Of a stretch of 64,000 nt of DNA, positions 45,065-54,164 are shown piece after piece (within the stretch, counting starts at the first letter, position 1; every line of letters begins with the position of its first letter). The notes under the pieces are model-generated. The model saw only the letters and a list, made by a program, of their open reading frames with translations. It was not told the DNA's origin and made no database searches. A program made the position numbers and the translations under genes. Origin of the DNA: CADEDV01 sp964412375 (GTDB lineage: Bacteria > Bacteroidota > Bacteroidia > Chitinophagales > Chitinophagaceae); the NCBI GenBank assembly GCA_964412375.1, contig CAYPOD010000005.1, positions 62,001 through 126,000 of the forward strand. The letters run 5' to 3'.

Positions 45065-48054
45065 GTATGTCCGTTTTGCCGGATTTTGAAAGGAAACGGC
45101 AACCGTATATCTATTATAGTGCCTGCTGTCGAAACAATAGTAAACTGACCACCAAGTTCACTTACTCTTTTCTGCATGTTTACAAGCCCGTTTCCATTTG
45201 CTTTTTTGTTGTCGTTGCTGATCCCTTTACCATTGTCTTTTATCTGCATAATGAATTGCGAACGTTGTTTGTTAATCGTAATCGAACAATAATCTGCCGC
45301 AGCATGTTTCACCACATTATTCAGCGCTTCTTTTATGATCAGGAAAATATTTTGCCGCACAGGACCGGGAAGTATCATACCTGCCACACCCGGCGCAATA
45401 TTAAATTCCAGCTCAATACCTTTGTGATAGAAAATAGGATTGGCAGCCAGTTTCACTTTTTCTAAGAGGTTGCTGAAACTGTCGTTTTCCGGGTTATTGG
45501 CCCAGGTGATTACCTCCAATTTGTCCAGCATTTCGTCTGTATTGCCTGCTATCTGTTCCAAATATTCTTTCTTGTCCGGATGCTGCCGCAGCATTTCTGA
45601 ATAAGCTTTAATGGTGCTTAGCGTGGCGCCGATATCATCATGAAGATCACGGTGTATCCTTGACCGCAACTGCAGCACTTCCATTTTTTTTCGCAAGCGA
45701 TATTGAAATAATAAAAAAATTACTGTAGCTATAACAAGAGAAACAGTAAAGAAGAACCATCCTGTTTTCCACCAGGGTTTACTGATGCTGAACAAAAAAG
45801 TGGTGACAGGCTGGCCGGGATCATCAGTAAAAGCAGCGGACTTTACTTCAAATGTATAGTGGCCGGGAGACAATGAAGAATAGGAGACATATCCCCTTCC
45901 TTCCAGCAGGGTCCATTGTTTATCGGTTTCTTTCAGCCGGTACAAATATTTGTTTCTGCCGGGATTGGTAAAATCCATAGCAGAAAATGTGATCACCAGG
46001 TTGTTTTCCGTATGCGATAACCGGACAGGATTGTGAACTGGTATCCGTTTATTAAATACATATACATCTGTTATCTCTACTTGCGGGGCTTTTCTCGACA
46101 TGTTTATTGCCAGTGGCAAAAAATGATCAATGCCTGCGGTGCCGCCAAATACCAGTTCGCCGTTTGGTTTTCTCACAGCACAATAGCGGTTGTATTCTGA
46201 ATTGACCAGGCCATCGGCTTTATTGTAATTGGTAAACGACCTGTTGTTCATATCAAACATGCTTAGCCCGTTGCCTGTGCCCAGCCAGAGACGGCCATGA
46301 TCATCGAAAACCATACTATAAATATTCTTATGACAAAGACCAGACTCAACAGTATAGTTTATAAAATTTTCAGCGGAAATATCAAAAATGCTCAAGCCAT
46401 TGTTAGTGCCAAGAAACAGGCGATGATGCAGGCTGTCATACAGCATACAATTCACAGTGTTGTCTGGTAAACCATTTGCATCACTGTATCTATACTCCTT
46501 TTTTGCCACAGTATTTGCATTTACCTGCAACAATCCTCTGCCGGCTGTGCCCAGCCAGATATTATTATTCCTGTCAACAGTGTTTGTTTGAATAAACGTA
46601 CCAGTTTCTATGGTGAGGTTGTCACGGCTGGTATTGATAATAGCAGTGGCAGTTCTAAGCCATTCCTCACCTGTTTTATCCCGAAAGATATACGGATTGA
46701 CCGGGCTGGGCAGCTCTTTTACTGCGGCAGTTAATTCCTTTACTTCTTCATTGTGGTAGAGATCCGTTTGACGATGCAATTGCAGCAGATACCTGCCTGC
46801 AGAAGCAAAAAAGTCACTGCGTTTTATGGTGTTCACCTTTTGCCAGGTATTATCAATAATGTTGACATCAGTTGTATCATTAAAAGCGAGAAAAACGGAT
46901 CCATCGTTGTCGGAAACAATGGTTTTCAGAAAACGTCCTGATATGGAAATACGGCTGTCTTTGGATGGCACCAATGAATGGAAAGTTTGTATATGCGGAT
47001 TGAATCGTACTAACCCCTGGCCAAATGTGCCCACCCATACGTTATCAGTTTTATCTACAAGCACTGACGAAATATGGCTGCCTGATGAAAGATGATCACC
47101 TGTTTTATTTACAATTTCTACAACAGCCGATGTTGCTCGTTGAAAGTAATAAATGTTTCTGCGAAGGGCGATATAGCCGTTGCCAAACCGGTCTGTAGCC
47201 ACTGCAGTTATCTTATCCAGTCCGGGTAGTTTTATTCTTGCAGGCATTATGTTACTCGTCATAGACTGTCCGTTCCCGGAAGATAGCAGTTGAAAGGCAT
47301 CATCAATACCCCAGGTAAGACCGGAAGATGAAAACATGGCATTGCGTATTTTTTTTCCGGGGAAAAAGCCGGGAGATCTTTCCTCAAGCCTGTTGGTTGA
47401 ATAGTCATAGGCAGTGATACACTGATCATTTTCATCAACAGCGTAAAGCCCGGCCAGTTTTTTTTCGCTATCATACAGCGGGTTCATCCAGGTAAAATTT
47501 TTATTTACCGGCAACGGGTAAAAAATATGCAGACGCTTATCAAAGAGGGCAGAAAACTGCGGTGAAAAAACTGGAATCATGTCTTTCATCGCTGCAGGTA
47601 ATGTGTGCTGCTTGTTTTGAGGCCTGCCTGTATCAGTTGGAAAAGGAAATCTCTTCATAACACCTGTTGATGGTTCTAAATGGTGCAGGTAATTAAGTGT
47701 AGTAATCCATAAATAACCATCCGCATCTTCTTTTACAGACAACACGGTATTATTGCCTAAACTGTTGCTGTCGCCGGGGATATGATAATATTTCTTGAAC
47801 TCATAACCATCATAGCGGTTAAGACCGTCATGGGTGGCGATCCATAAAAAACCTTTGCTGTCCTGGTGCAGGTCATACACCACATTTTGAGAAAGACCCT
47901 GGTCGGTGCCAAAGCGTTCAAAATGCAGTTGAAGTTGCCCATGGGCAAACATGGACAGCACATTCAGAATAAATAAAAGTGCAGGTTTCATACCGGCCTT
48001 TGCTGGTAATTTAAGAAAAACCTGCCATACCCGATGTTGGCTTTCATGATTCAT
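45061..48054 (-). CDS. Membrane sensor histidine kinase with beta-propeller sensor
   Basis: Up to 997 residues. A signal peptide lies at MKPALLFILNVLSMFAHGQ, so the real start may be ATG 47991 (976 residues) rather than 48054; the longer form overlaps the stop of the PKD gene as ATGA. The periplasmic part is a two-component propeller with reg_prop repeats (GFLWIATHDGLNRYDGY, GRLWLGTGNGLSMFD) and a Y_Y_Y domain (YLYRLKETDKQW). One membrane segment near residue 775-795 leads to a HisKA_3 helix with HRDLHDDIGATLSTIKAY and an HATPase domain (IKDNGKGIS, GNGLVNMQKRV). Sensors of this build often detect polysaccharide breakdown products, but no hydrolase or SusC/D genes are near. Confidence 0.93.
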   Translation of the reverse strand: MNHESQHRVWQVFLKLPAKAGMKPALLFILNVLSMFAHGQLQLHFERFGTDQGLSQNVVYDLHQDSKGFLWIATHDGLNRYDGYEFKKYYHIPGDSNSLGNNTVLSVKEDADGYLWITTLNYLHHLEPSTGVMKRFPFPTDTGRPQNKQHTLPAAMKDMIPVFSPQFSALFDKRLHIFYPLPVNKNFTWMNPLYDSEKKLAGLYAVDENDQCITAYDYSTNRLEERSPGFFPGKKIRNAMFSSSGLTWGIDDAFQLLSSGNGQSMTSNIMPARIKLPGLDKITAVATDRFGNGYIALRRNIYYFQRATSAVVEIVNKTGDHLSSGSHISSVLVDKTDNVWVGTFGQGLVRFNPHIQTFHSLVPSKDSRISISGRFLKTIVSDNDGSVFLAFNDTTDVNIIDNTWQKVNTIKRSDFFASAGRYLLQLHRQTDLYHNEEVKELTAAVKELPSPVNPYIFRDKTGEEWLRTATAIINTSRDNLTIETGTFIQTNTVDRNNNIWLGTAGRGLLQVNANTVAKKEYRYSDANGLPDNTVNCMLYDSLHHRLFLGTNNGLSIFDISAENFINYTVESGLCHKNIYSMVFDDHGRLWLGTGNGLSMFDMNNRSFTNYNKADGLVNSEYNRYCAVRKPNGELVFGGTAGIDHFLPLAINMSRKAPQVEITDVYVFNKRIPVHNPVRLSHTENNLVITFSAMDFTNPGRNKYLYRLKETDKQWTLLEGRGYVSYSSLSPGHYTFEVKSAAFTDDPGQPVTTFLFSISKPWWKTGWFFFTVSLVIATVIFLLFQYRLRKKMEVLQLRSRIHRDLHDDIGATLSTIKAYSEMLRQHPDKKEYLEQIAGNTDEMLDKLEVITWANNPENDSFSNLLEKVKLAANPIFYHKGIELEFNIAPGVAGMILPGPVRQNIFLIIKEALNNVVKHAAADYCSITINKQRSQFIMQIKDNGKGISNDNKKANGNGLVNMQKRVSELGGQFTIVSTAGTIIDIRLPFPFKIRQNGHT

Positions 48055-49611
48055 CGCAAAACCAGCAAATAGCAGGTACGGGTTGAAGTATTCGTTACCA
48101 CTTTCACCAGGTACATACCGGATGGTAATGCTCCTGTTTTCAATACTTTCGTTGTAAAATTAAAATCAGGATGTACCTGCTGGCCAAACTGGTTCACCAG
48201 GATAATGGTACGGACCACTTCATTACCTGTTTCAATTCTTGCCTCGTTGGTTGCGCCAACAGGATTGGGATAAAAGCAGGTTACCCGTTCGGTTGCAGCA
48301 TTCACAGTTACCTGTACGGTATCTTTATCTGTTGCACCGTTGTTGTCAGTAACAGTTAATTCAAATTCATNNNNNNNNNNNNNNNNNNNNNNNNNNNNNN
48401 NNNNNNNNNNNNNNNNNNNNNNNNNNNNNNNNNNNNNNNNNNNNNNNNNNNNNNNNNNNNNNNNNNNNNNCTGTGATCTTAGCCCATGCATAAGTGCTGA
48501 TGCTTCCATCAGGATCGGAGGATGCAGAGCCGTTTAGTGTAACGGAGTTCGTAGGTAAGGTAATAGTCTGATCTGTTCCTGCATTGGCAACGGGAGGTTG
48601 GTTGGGTGCAGCATTCACAGTTACCTGCACGGTATCTTTATCTGTTGCACCGTTGTTGTCAGTAACAGTTAATTCAAATTCATAAACTCCCTGGGCCAAT
48701 CCTGTCACTGCTGTAAAGACCTGCGAAGGATTGGTGATAGTTCCGGCAACCGGCCCTGTGATCTTAGCCCATGCATAAGTGCTGATGCTTCCATCAGGAT
48801 CGGAGGATGCGGAGCCGTTCAGGGTAATATTATTGGTTGGTAAGGTGATGGTTTGATCTGTTCCTGCATTGGCAATCGGTGGAACATTTCCTGCAATATC
48901 AAAGGTTCTGTTCCCGGTGATGCTCCATTTGCCGTTACCATCACGGGAACGGACAAATATGCGATGTGTACCCGTTGACAAACCCGTTACATTGACAGCT
49001 ACTGGGAGATCGGCAATATCCATTCCCGGCGAAAAGCTAACGGATATGCCGTTACCAAAGCCGGGGTCAGTGTCAATGAAATATTCCAGGTAGGTAATAT
49101 TTCCTGTATTGATAACTCCTTTGATGAAAACTGCAGCACCGGCCAAACTCCATTTCGTCCCGTCAAACGAACGAATAAACAGCATATGAGGTCCATCACC
49201 AGCTGCGCTAATATCAATAGCATGGGAAAGATTGATAATATTAGCGGCGGGTGTAAAAGGAATGCTGCTGCCGTTACCAAAACCGGGATCAGTATCTATA
49301 AAATATTCAATACTTGAAATATTACCGGATGCTCCAGTTCCTTTCAGGAAAGACTGTCTTGCGGTTAAGCTCCAGGCAACACCATCAAACGAACGGATAT
49401 AAAGGTTATGAAACCCGTTGCTGAGAGAACCGATGTTTGCATTCACCGCCAGTTCATTGAGGTTTGGCCCGGGAGTGAAAGATGCAGCGATAGCATTATC
49501 AAAACCGGGGTCTGAATCAAAAAAATATTCGATCCTCGAAATATGCTGTGATGCTGCCAATAACGGGAAGCAGCAGCAAAGTGATAGAAGTATTTTTTTT
49601 GTTTGGTGCAT
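48051..49611 (-). CDS. PKD-repeat surface protein with T9SS domain, broken by an assembly gap
   Basis: One gene in two visible parts around the N-run. The N-terminal part has a signal peptide (ends AAS), three repeats of about 75 residues (IEYFIDTDPGFGNG ... LFIRSFDG) and PKD domains (PPIANAGTDQTITLP, DPDGSISTYAWAKI, FELTVTDNNGATDKD). The C-terminal part has the end of a PKD domain and a T9SS type A sorting domain (TCFYPNPVG, LPSGMYLVKV). The two parts are in different frames only because the gap is 100 N: neighbouring copies predict 72 bases at that spot, which restores one frame of 510 residues, or 95 more per extra repeat. It precedes the sensor kinase gene and follows the beta-helix gene by 17 bases. 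Confidence 0.88.
48295..48880 (-). repeat. 285-bp near-identical tandem PKD repeat
   Basis: The stretch starting at 48471 recurs at 48756 (for example CTGTGATCTTAGCCCATGCA), a period of 285 bases or 95 residues, with few differences. The stretch starting at 48295 recurs at 48608, 313 bases away: 28 more than the period, which is the excess of the 100 N over the expected 72 bases. High identity explains why the assembly broke here. Confidence 0.85.
48371..48470. other. Assembly gap of 100 N
   Basis: Exactly 100 N inside the PKD repeat. A round number is normally a placeholder, so the true length is unknown; the repeat period predicts 72 bases plus a multiple of 285. Confidence 0.98.
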
Positions 49612-49628
49612 TCAGGCAGTATTGACGA

Positions 49629-50606
49629 TCAATTATTACTACGGGTGCTGATAACAATATTTAATGTATTTCCGGATGGAAGTGTGGGTACATCCAGTTT
49701 ATAGATTGATGGGATGGGGGGTATCAGTCCAAGTTTAAAGGCCGACGTGCCACCAAAAGCACCGCAGTCAATTCCACCTTCACCGGCACCCTGTGCAGGG
49801 TTTGGTCCTGTTGTTTGTAATACGAAGTGATTGTCTACATTACCGTTAGGGTTTACAAAAACTGTAGCCATAGTCACACTATTCTGGTTGCTGTTACCTG
49901 CAGGCAGAATATTTGCACCTGCGAGGTTATTCAAAAATGAAGAAGCAGACCCGGTTCCTAAGGAAGAGGTTTTGTTGAAAATATTATTCTTAACTATACT
50001 ATTGTGAAAAGTTGGAGCTGTGGTGCCAATAACAGCGGAAATCACATTGTTAGCAAACTCACCACTGCTGGCATTATCCATGATGGTATAATTCTCAATA
50101 ATATTGTTTTTAACAATCAATCCTGTAGATCCGGAGTTAATGGACAAGGCGTTGAAAACACAGTTCATGATAACGGTATTGTCGGAATTGTTTAAAGTAA
50201 TACCGCCTGAAATTCTGCAACGAAGGATCGATGTATTGGGATTGCCTGCATTGATGGTGATGGAAAATGCGTTGATCATGAGCACCACACCGGCGGTTGA
50301 AACACTTACGGAATTCAAAGTGCCGGAAACAGCGTTGTACTGCAGACCCGGATTATCACCCAGGAAACTGCCCAGGCTTACCAGCACCAGTTGTTTGCTG
50401 ATGGTCAGGTTGCCGTATGACGTTGACGATGGTTCAAAATGGATAGTATCACCTGCACTTGCTGCGTCATGTGCTGCCTGTGCAGTGGTAAAATCGGCAG
50501 TGATGCCCGCTGTATTGTTTACCCGCCATATCCTGGCAAATGAATGGGTGCAAATGCCGCACAATAGGATTAGCATACTGCAAAAAGCAACAAGATTTTT
50601 TTTCAT
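49629..50606 (-). CDS. Secreted parallel beta-helix protein
   Basis: A 325-residue protein with a signal peptide (MKKNLVAFCSMLILLCGICTHSFA) and a body of short repeated strands typical of a right-handed beta-helix of the pectate-lyase-like kind (GGITLNNSDNTVIMNCVF, TGLIVKNNIIENYTIMD). There is no catalytic pattern that I recognise and no T9SS sorting domain; the end is KLDVPTLPSGNTLNIVISTRSNN (here as KLDVPTLPSGNTLN). It leads a run of four genes on the minus strand, 17 bases before the PKD protein gene. Probably a surface or matrix protein. Confidence 0.82.
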   Translation of the reverse strand: MKKNLVAFCSMLILLCGICTHSFARIWRVNNTAGITADFTTAQAAHDAASAGDTIHFEPSSTSYGNLTISKQLVLVSLGSFLGDNPGLQYNAVSGTLNSVSVSTAGVVLMINAFSITINAGNPNTSILRCRISGGITLNNSDNTVIMNCVFNALSINSGSTGLIVKNNIIENYTIMDNASSGEFANNVISAVIGTTAPTFHNSIVKNNIFNKTSSLGTGSASSFLNNLAGANILPAGNSNQNSVTMATVFVNPNGNVDNHFVLQTTGPNPAQGAGEGGIDCGAFGGTSAFKLGLIPPIPSIYKLDVPTLPSGNTLNIVISTRSNN

Positions 50607-50852
50607 AAACAGAAGTTGAGTGATGAAGCAGGGCGGGATAACGATTTTTTAAAGGGCGGAGGCAAACTCAAAAGTATGGAAGTGTATTACCGGAGTCAAT
50701 CCCTAATAGTAGGCAAAGAATCAACTGGCTCTATAGCAAAAAAAAGCTATACCATTTGCAGACACCAGTTAATAAGCAGGGAAAAATAAAACGGGGCAAA
50801 AAATTCTTTAGCAAAGGGGGAAGTGGTACAGTTTGAGCATGAAACCTCTTTT
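50607..50852. other. Region between the beta-helix gene and the IS110 element
   Basis: About 246 bases upstream of the four-gene surface/two-component run; with the IS end the gene-free stretch reaches 50928. It should hold the promoter of that run, but no TAnnTTTG match on the minus strand stood out. A short inverted pair TATAGC / GCTATA lies near 50730-50750. Nothing else recognised. Confidence 0.4.
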
Positions 50853-50928
50853 ACCACATAGATTTATAGCCTATGTGAAGCTATGTACCCATGTATTCTA
50901 AGGTTCACAAACTGCCAAAAAATAGTTT

Positions 50929-51918
50929 TCAGGCAGCTTGTAAAAAGTTCTCGACATATGGTGTTTGACGTTTAATAACAGCAAACATCCTGTATAAGAT
51001 CTTGTTACGGACGATGTTGATGGTACTCATTTTTGATTTGCCATCATTGGTTCGTCTCAGATAGTATTCGTTTAGCTCTTTGTCATGTTGGATAGCAGAT
51101 TTTGCAGCAAGATCAAGTAAAGTCTTCATTCGTTTGTCGGCCAGGTGGCTCACTTTTGTTTTGCCTCTGATGCTGGTCCCTGATGTATTTTCAAAAGGAG
51201 CCGTTCCACAGTAGCAAGCAAATTTTCTGGCATTAGCAAAGCGGGTAAAGTTTCTGGTTTTAATGATTGTTGCTATCGACACCAATTTTCCTACACCCTT
51301 GATACTTTGAAGCAAGGATTGATTTTGCTTCAACGAAGGGTCGCTTTGAACGATAGCATCCATTTCATCTTCCAGTTTGTCAATCTCTTTGCCAAGGCAT
51401 TTGATGAGCCGGGTGTGTGATTGGATGATAGCATCCTGTTTCAATAGCCCGATGTTGCTGTATTCTTTTAGCGCATTGAGCAGGCCTGCCCTTTGTCTCA
51501 CCAAGTGTTCTCTGGTTGAGTACAACATTTGTAGTCTCTGTAACTCGACGCTGGCAGGTGTTTCAGCGATCAGCTTGGCTCTTTTTTCAAAGCCATACTC
51601 CGCAATTCGGCGGGCATCCATTTTGTCGGATTTACCACGTACCAGACCAATAGATCGCTTGATAGCAAGAGCAGGAACTTTGACAAATGCGATCTGATGC
51701 TGATGCAAAAAATGTTCAAAGCAATAACTGTAAAATCCTGTGTGCTCCATCACGATCATTGTTTCAGAAGGATTGATGTTGTGTTGCCAAAACCATTTGA
51801 GCAAATCTTTAAATCCTGAAGGTGTATTTTCAACCTGGATGTGAGTTTTGAGCAAATGGCAGAACAGATCAATAGTTCTTTTGGAGAGGTCAGCTCCGAT
51901 GATGTGTTGGAGTTTCAT
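50929..51918 (-). CDS. IS110-family transposase (DEDD recombinase)
   Basis: A 329-residue recombinase with both family domains intact. The N-terminal RuvC-like domain has the DEDD residues Asp10 (GADLSK), Glu58 (VMEHTG), Asp98 and Asp101 (SDKMDARRIAEYG). The middle is coiled-coil. The C-terminal Transposase_20 domain has SIKGVGKLVSIATII, CGTAPFENTSG with the probable nucleophile Ser246, and RGKTKVSH. IS110 enzymes are guided by an RNA made from the element's own non-coding end. Nothing suggests decay, so the element may be active. Confidence 0.95.
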   Translation of the reverse strand: MKLQHIIGADLSKRTIDLFCHLLKTHIQVENTPSGFKDLLKWFWQHNINPSETMIVMEHTGFYSYCFEHFLHQHQIAFVKVPALAIKRSIGLVRGKSDKMDARRIAEYGFEKRAKLIAETPASVELQRLQMLYSTREHLVRQRAGLLNALKEYSNIGLLKQDAIIQSHTRLIKCLGKEIDKLEDEMDAIVQSDPSLKQNQSLLQSIKGVGKLVSIATIIKTRNFTRFANARKFACYCGTAPFENTSGTSIRGKTKVSHLADKRMKTLLDLAAKSAIQHDKELNEYYLRRTNDGKSKMSTINIVRNKILYRMFAVIKRQTPYVENFLQAA

Positions 51919-52164
51919 AACTTTGTTTTTAGGACTTACAAAAAAGTTGCCTAGCCTAAAACCTTTAATTAGTCTCTAAGGACTTACTATTCTAACTGGG
52001 CCTCGGCAACCGTGGATAGGCAGTGGGGACTAATACATAGGTTAGATCTCAAGTCTGTTTCTATGTCAAGTTCACCCCACTTCCTTTCCACAAAATTCTA
52101 TCTCTTTTATTTCTGCTATCCCATATGTCAATGAACTAATTTGATCTAAAGGATTCTATGTGGT
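51919..52164 (-). ncRNA. Candidate bridge RNA locus of the IS110 element
   Basis: This 246-base non-coding stretch precedes the transposase start and can fold into nested stems with internal loops. One arm: AGTGGGG (52022-52028) with CCCCACT (52075-52081), an internal loop, then ACATAG (52035-52040) with CTATGT (52061-52066). Second arm: GTTGCC (51946-51951) with GGCAAC (52005-52010) and inner GCC/GGC. The 9-mer AGGACTTAC occurs at 51931 and 51980. Stem-loops with internal loops upstream of the gene are what IS110 bridge RNAs show. The ends, strand of use and loop contents are inferred by eye. Confidence 0.5.
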
Positions 52165-52199
52165 TAAGATTTTAAAATGTGCCACTACCAGCAAAGGCA

Positions 52200-52553
52200 T
52201 CACGTCTTTATCTCCTGCCCTATAAACAGCAGGGTGTTGGTTTGCGGAATGCCGATATGCAGTTCTCTCATGCCATATTCCTGGTCAAATGGCTCTCTCA
52301 CTTTCATGTCTTTTACTTTATCTTTTATCGAAATCCAGAGGGCATCCAGGTCATCCACTTCCAGGTAAAATTCCATCTGACCGATATCAGTGCCGGCCCG
52401 CAGCAAATGAACCGTGAGATTATCTTTATGATAAATCGCATAAGTGTCCGTATCCATAGCTGTGGAAAATCCCAGTACGTCTTTGAAGAACCGGCCCGTT
52501 TCCGCCAGGTTAAAGGAAGGGATCATCGGGCTTAGGTAGAGAGCTTTGTACAT
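52200..52553 (-). CDS. VOC (glyoxalase/bleomycin-resistance) family protein
   Basis: A 117-residue single-module vicinal-oxygen-chelate protein, started at ATG 52553: MYKALYLSPMIPSFNLAETGRFF (here MYKALYLSPMIPSFNLAET), FKDVLGFSTAMDTDTYAIY, QMEFYLEVDDLDALW and MRELHIGIPQTNTLLFIGQ. The open frame reaches 52631 but the added residues look unrelated. Metal-ligand positions are not clear enough to name a reaction. Its stop is 35 bases from the IS110 right repeat, so the element inserted just downstream of it. Confidence 0.88.
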   Translation of the reverse strand: MYKALYLSPMIPSFNLAETGRFFKDVLGFSTAMDTDTYAIYHKDNLTVHLLRAGTDIGQMEFYLEVDDLDALWISIKDKVKDMKVREPFDQEYGMRELHIGIPQTNTLLFIGQEIKT

Positions 52554-52718
52554 GAAGGCTGGTTTTGTCCCTAAATGTACATAACCCCACGAAAAATTTC
52601 TATTCCTGTAAAGTTGATTTCTTCGCTTCACATGTTTCTTTTCTGCCTTTGGAGAAAGTCTTGCTGAGAAGGGAAACCGCAGGAGAGTGGTTCGGCTTTT
52701 TTCCTGTAATTTGAGCCA

Positions 52719-53948
52719 ATGTGGAATGTTAATACTGATGAGATCCTGATCATTGCCTGTAGCCTGGTTGTGTTGTCCTATCTTTTTTCTATTGTCAGCC
52801 GGTACATACGGGTCCCGTCAGTACTCTTGCTGTTGTTTGCCGGTATCGGTTTCAGGGTTCTTGCCGACTATTACAGTTTCAATATTTCTTTCTCCAACCA
52901 GTTAGTAGAAATATTGGGAGTGGTGGGGCTGATCATGATCGTACTCGAAGCAGGGCTTGACCTCAAACTCGGAAAGGATAAGGCGAAAGTGATACGCAAT
53001 TCTTTTTTTTCGGCCCTTATCATTTTTGTTTTGTCCACGGTACTGCTTACATATATATTGAACTTTTGGCTGAAGGAACCGATAGATAAATGTCTTGTCT
53101 ATGCCATTCCTCTTTCCATCATGAGCAGTTCCATCGTTATCCCGAGCATCCATCCGCTCAGTGGCGGCAAGAGAGAATTCCTGGTGTATGAAGCCTCCTT
53201 TTCGGATATTATCGGCATCATTGCCTTTAATTATTTTATTGCTGATGACCGTCTCACCTGGTCTTCGGTCGGAACATTCAGCATCAACCTTGTCCTTTCC
53301 GTGGTGGCGGCCATCCTGTTGTCTTTTCTCCTGTTCCTTATCCTGGCCAAAACAAAACTGAACATAAAGTTCTTCCTGATATTCTCTTTGCTGATCCTGA
53401 TCTATGCAGCGGGCAAGCTATTACACCTGCCTTCGCTGATCATCATCATCGGGTTTGGATTGCTCATCAACAACTGGGACATGATCAAATGGCCGAAGAT
53501 ACTCCGGTATTTCCCGCATGAGCAGGTCAATTCGTTGTACCAACTGCTGCATTCCGTTACGGCGGAAACATCTTTTCTTATCCGCACTTTTTTCTTTTTA
53601 TTGTTCGGCTTTTCCATATCGCTGCGCTTTCTTTCGGAAAAGGAGGTCATCCTTGTCGGCAGTCTTATCGTGGCGGCATTATTCCTGATACGGATACTCT
53701 ATCTCCGTTTTTTTGTCCGCACCAATCTTTTTCCCGAAGCCTTTTTTATTCCCCGTGGTCTTATCACCATTGTGTTATTTTATAAAATACCGGATAGCCT
53801 CAAACTCAGCAGTTTTAACGACGGCATTCTTTTCTACATCATCCTTACCACCAGCATCATCATGGCGCTGGGGATGGTGTTTTATAAAAAGAAACCCGAA
53901 CAGATCGTCGAGGAAGGCACTTTTGCTGAGAGGCCGGATATATTATAA
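52719..53948 (+). CDS. CPA-type cation:proton antiporter
   Basis: A 409-residue inner-membrane protein with about 12-13 hydrophobic segments in the layout of the CPA1/NhaP-type exchangers: RYIRVPSVLLLLFAGIGFR in the second segment, VGLIMIVLEAGLDLKLGK, SIMSSSIVIPSIHPLSGGKREFLVYEASFSDIIGI (here PSIHPLSGGKREFLVYEASF with the acidic residues EASFSD in the transport segment), and a late RGLITIVLFYKI. No regulatory RCK/TrkA domain is attached. Ion preference (Na+ or K+) cannot be told. It is transcribed away from the VOC gene. Confidence 0.9.
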   Translation: MWNVNTDEILIIACSLVVLSYLFSIVSRYIRVPSVLLLLFAGIGFRVLADYYSFNISFSNQLVEILGVVGLIMIVLEAGLDLKLGKDKAKVIRNSFFSALIIFVLSTVLLTYILNFWLKEPIDKCLVYAIPLSIMSSSIVIPSIHPLSGGKREFLVYEASFSDIIGIIAFNYFIADDRLTWSSVGTFSINLVLSVVAAILLSFLLFLILAKTKLNIKFFLIFSLLILIYAAGKLLHLPSLIIIIGFGLLINNWDMIKWPKILRYFPHEQVNSLYQLLHSVTAETSFLIRTFFFLLFGFSISLRFLSEKEVILVGSLIVAALFLIRILYLRFFVRTNLFPEAFFIPRGLITIVLFYKIPDSLKLSSFNDGILFYIILTTSIIMALGMVFYKKKPEQIVEEGTFAERPDIL

Positions 53949-54164
53949 CTTCTTTTGCTTCAGACCAACATGGGCAGATGTGATTAAAGTACAGAAGGCA
54001 TGGATATTTAAAGTTGTTGATAAAAAACACCAAAAACATCGGAAGTGATACTAAATAAATGTAACACTTATGGCAATTCCAGAAATAGTGTCAGGCCTGC
54101 TGTATGCAGGTCTGCCCGGAGATTTTGTGCTGGAATGAATACTATACTGGTGGAAAAGGGGTTT
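53949..54164. other. Gene-free stretch after the antiporter
   Basis: About 216 bases between convergent genes. A small hairpin CCTGC (54096-54100) with GCAGG (54106-54110) is present but lacks a T-run. Nothing else recognised. Confidence 0.4.

Larger units (their letters stand above)
50853..52164 (-). mobile_element. IS110-family insertion sequence
   Basis: The transposase gene at 50929-51918 lies within a 1312-base stretch bounded by perfect 10-base inverted repeats, ACCACATAGA (50853-50862) and TCTATGTGGT (52155-52164). Short subterminal inverted repeats are the mark of the IS1111 subgroup, while the long non-coding side upstream of the transposase (246 bases, against 66 after it) is as in the IS110 subgroup. 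Exact ends were not determined: IS110 elements make no target duplication, so no direct repeat is expected. It sits between a surface-protein operon and a VOC gene without breaking either. Confidence 0.75.

Noticed and set aside
48340..48537. Plus-strand frame through the N-run
   Set aside because: Made only by unknown bases and antisense to the PKD gene.
48295..48880. Regular repeats near 48.5 kb considered as a CRISPR array
   Set aside because: The unit is 285 bases, coding, and in frame with PKD domains; no short repeats with spacers.
51946..52010. tRNA or riboswitch in the gene-free stretch before the transposase
   Set aside because: No cloverleaf, CCA end or T-loop; the stems fit better as part of an IS110 RNA.
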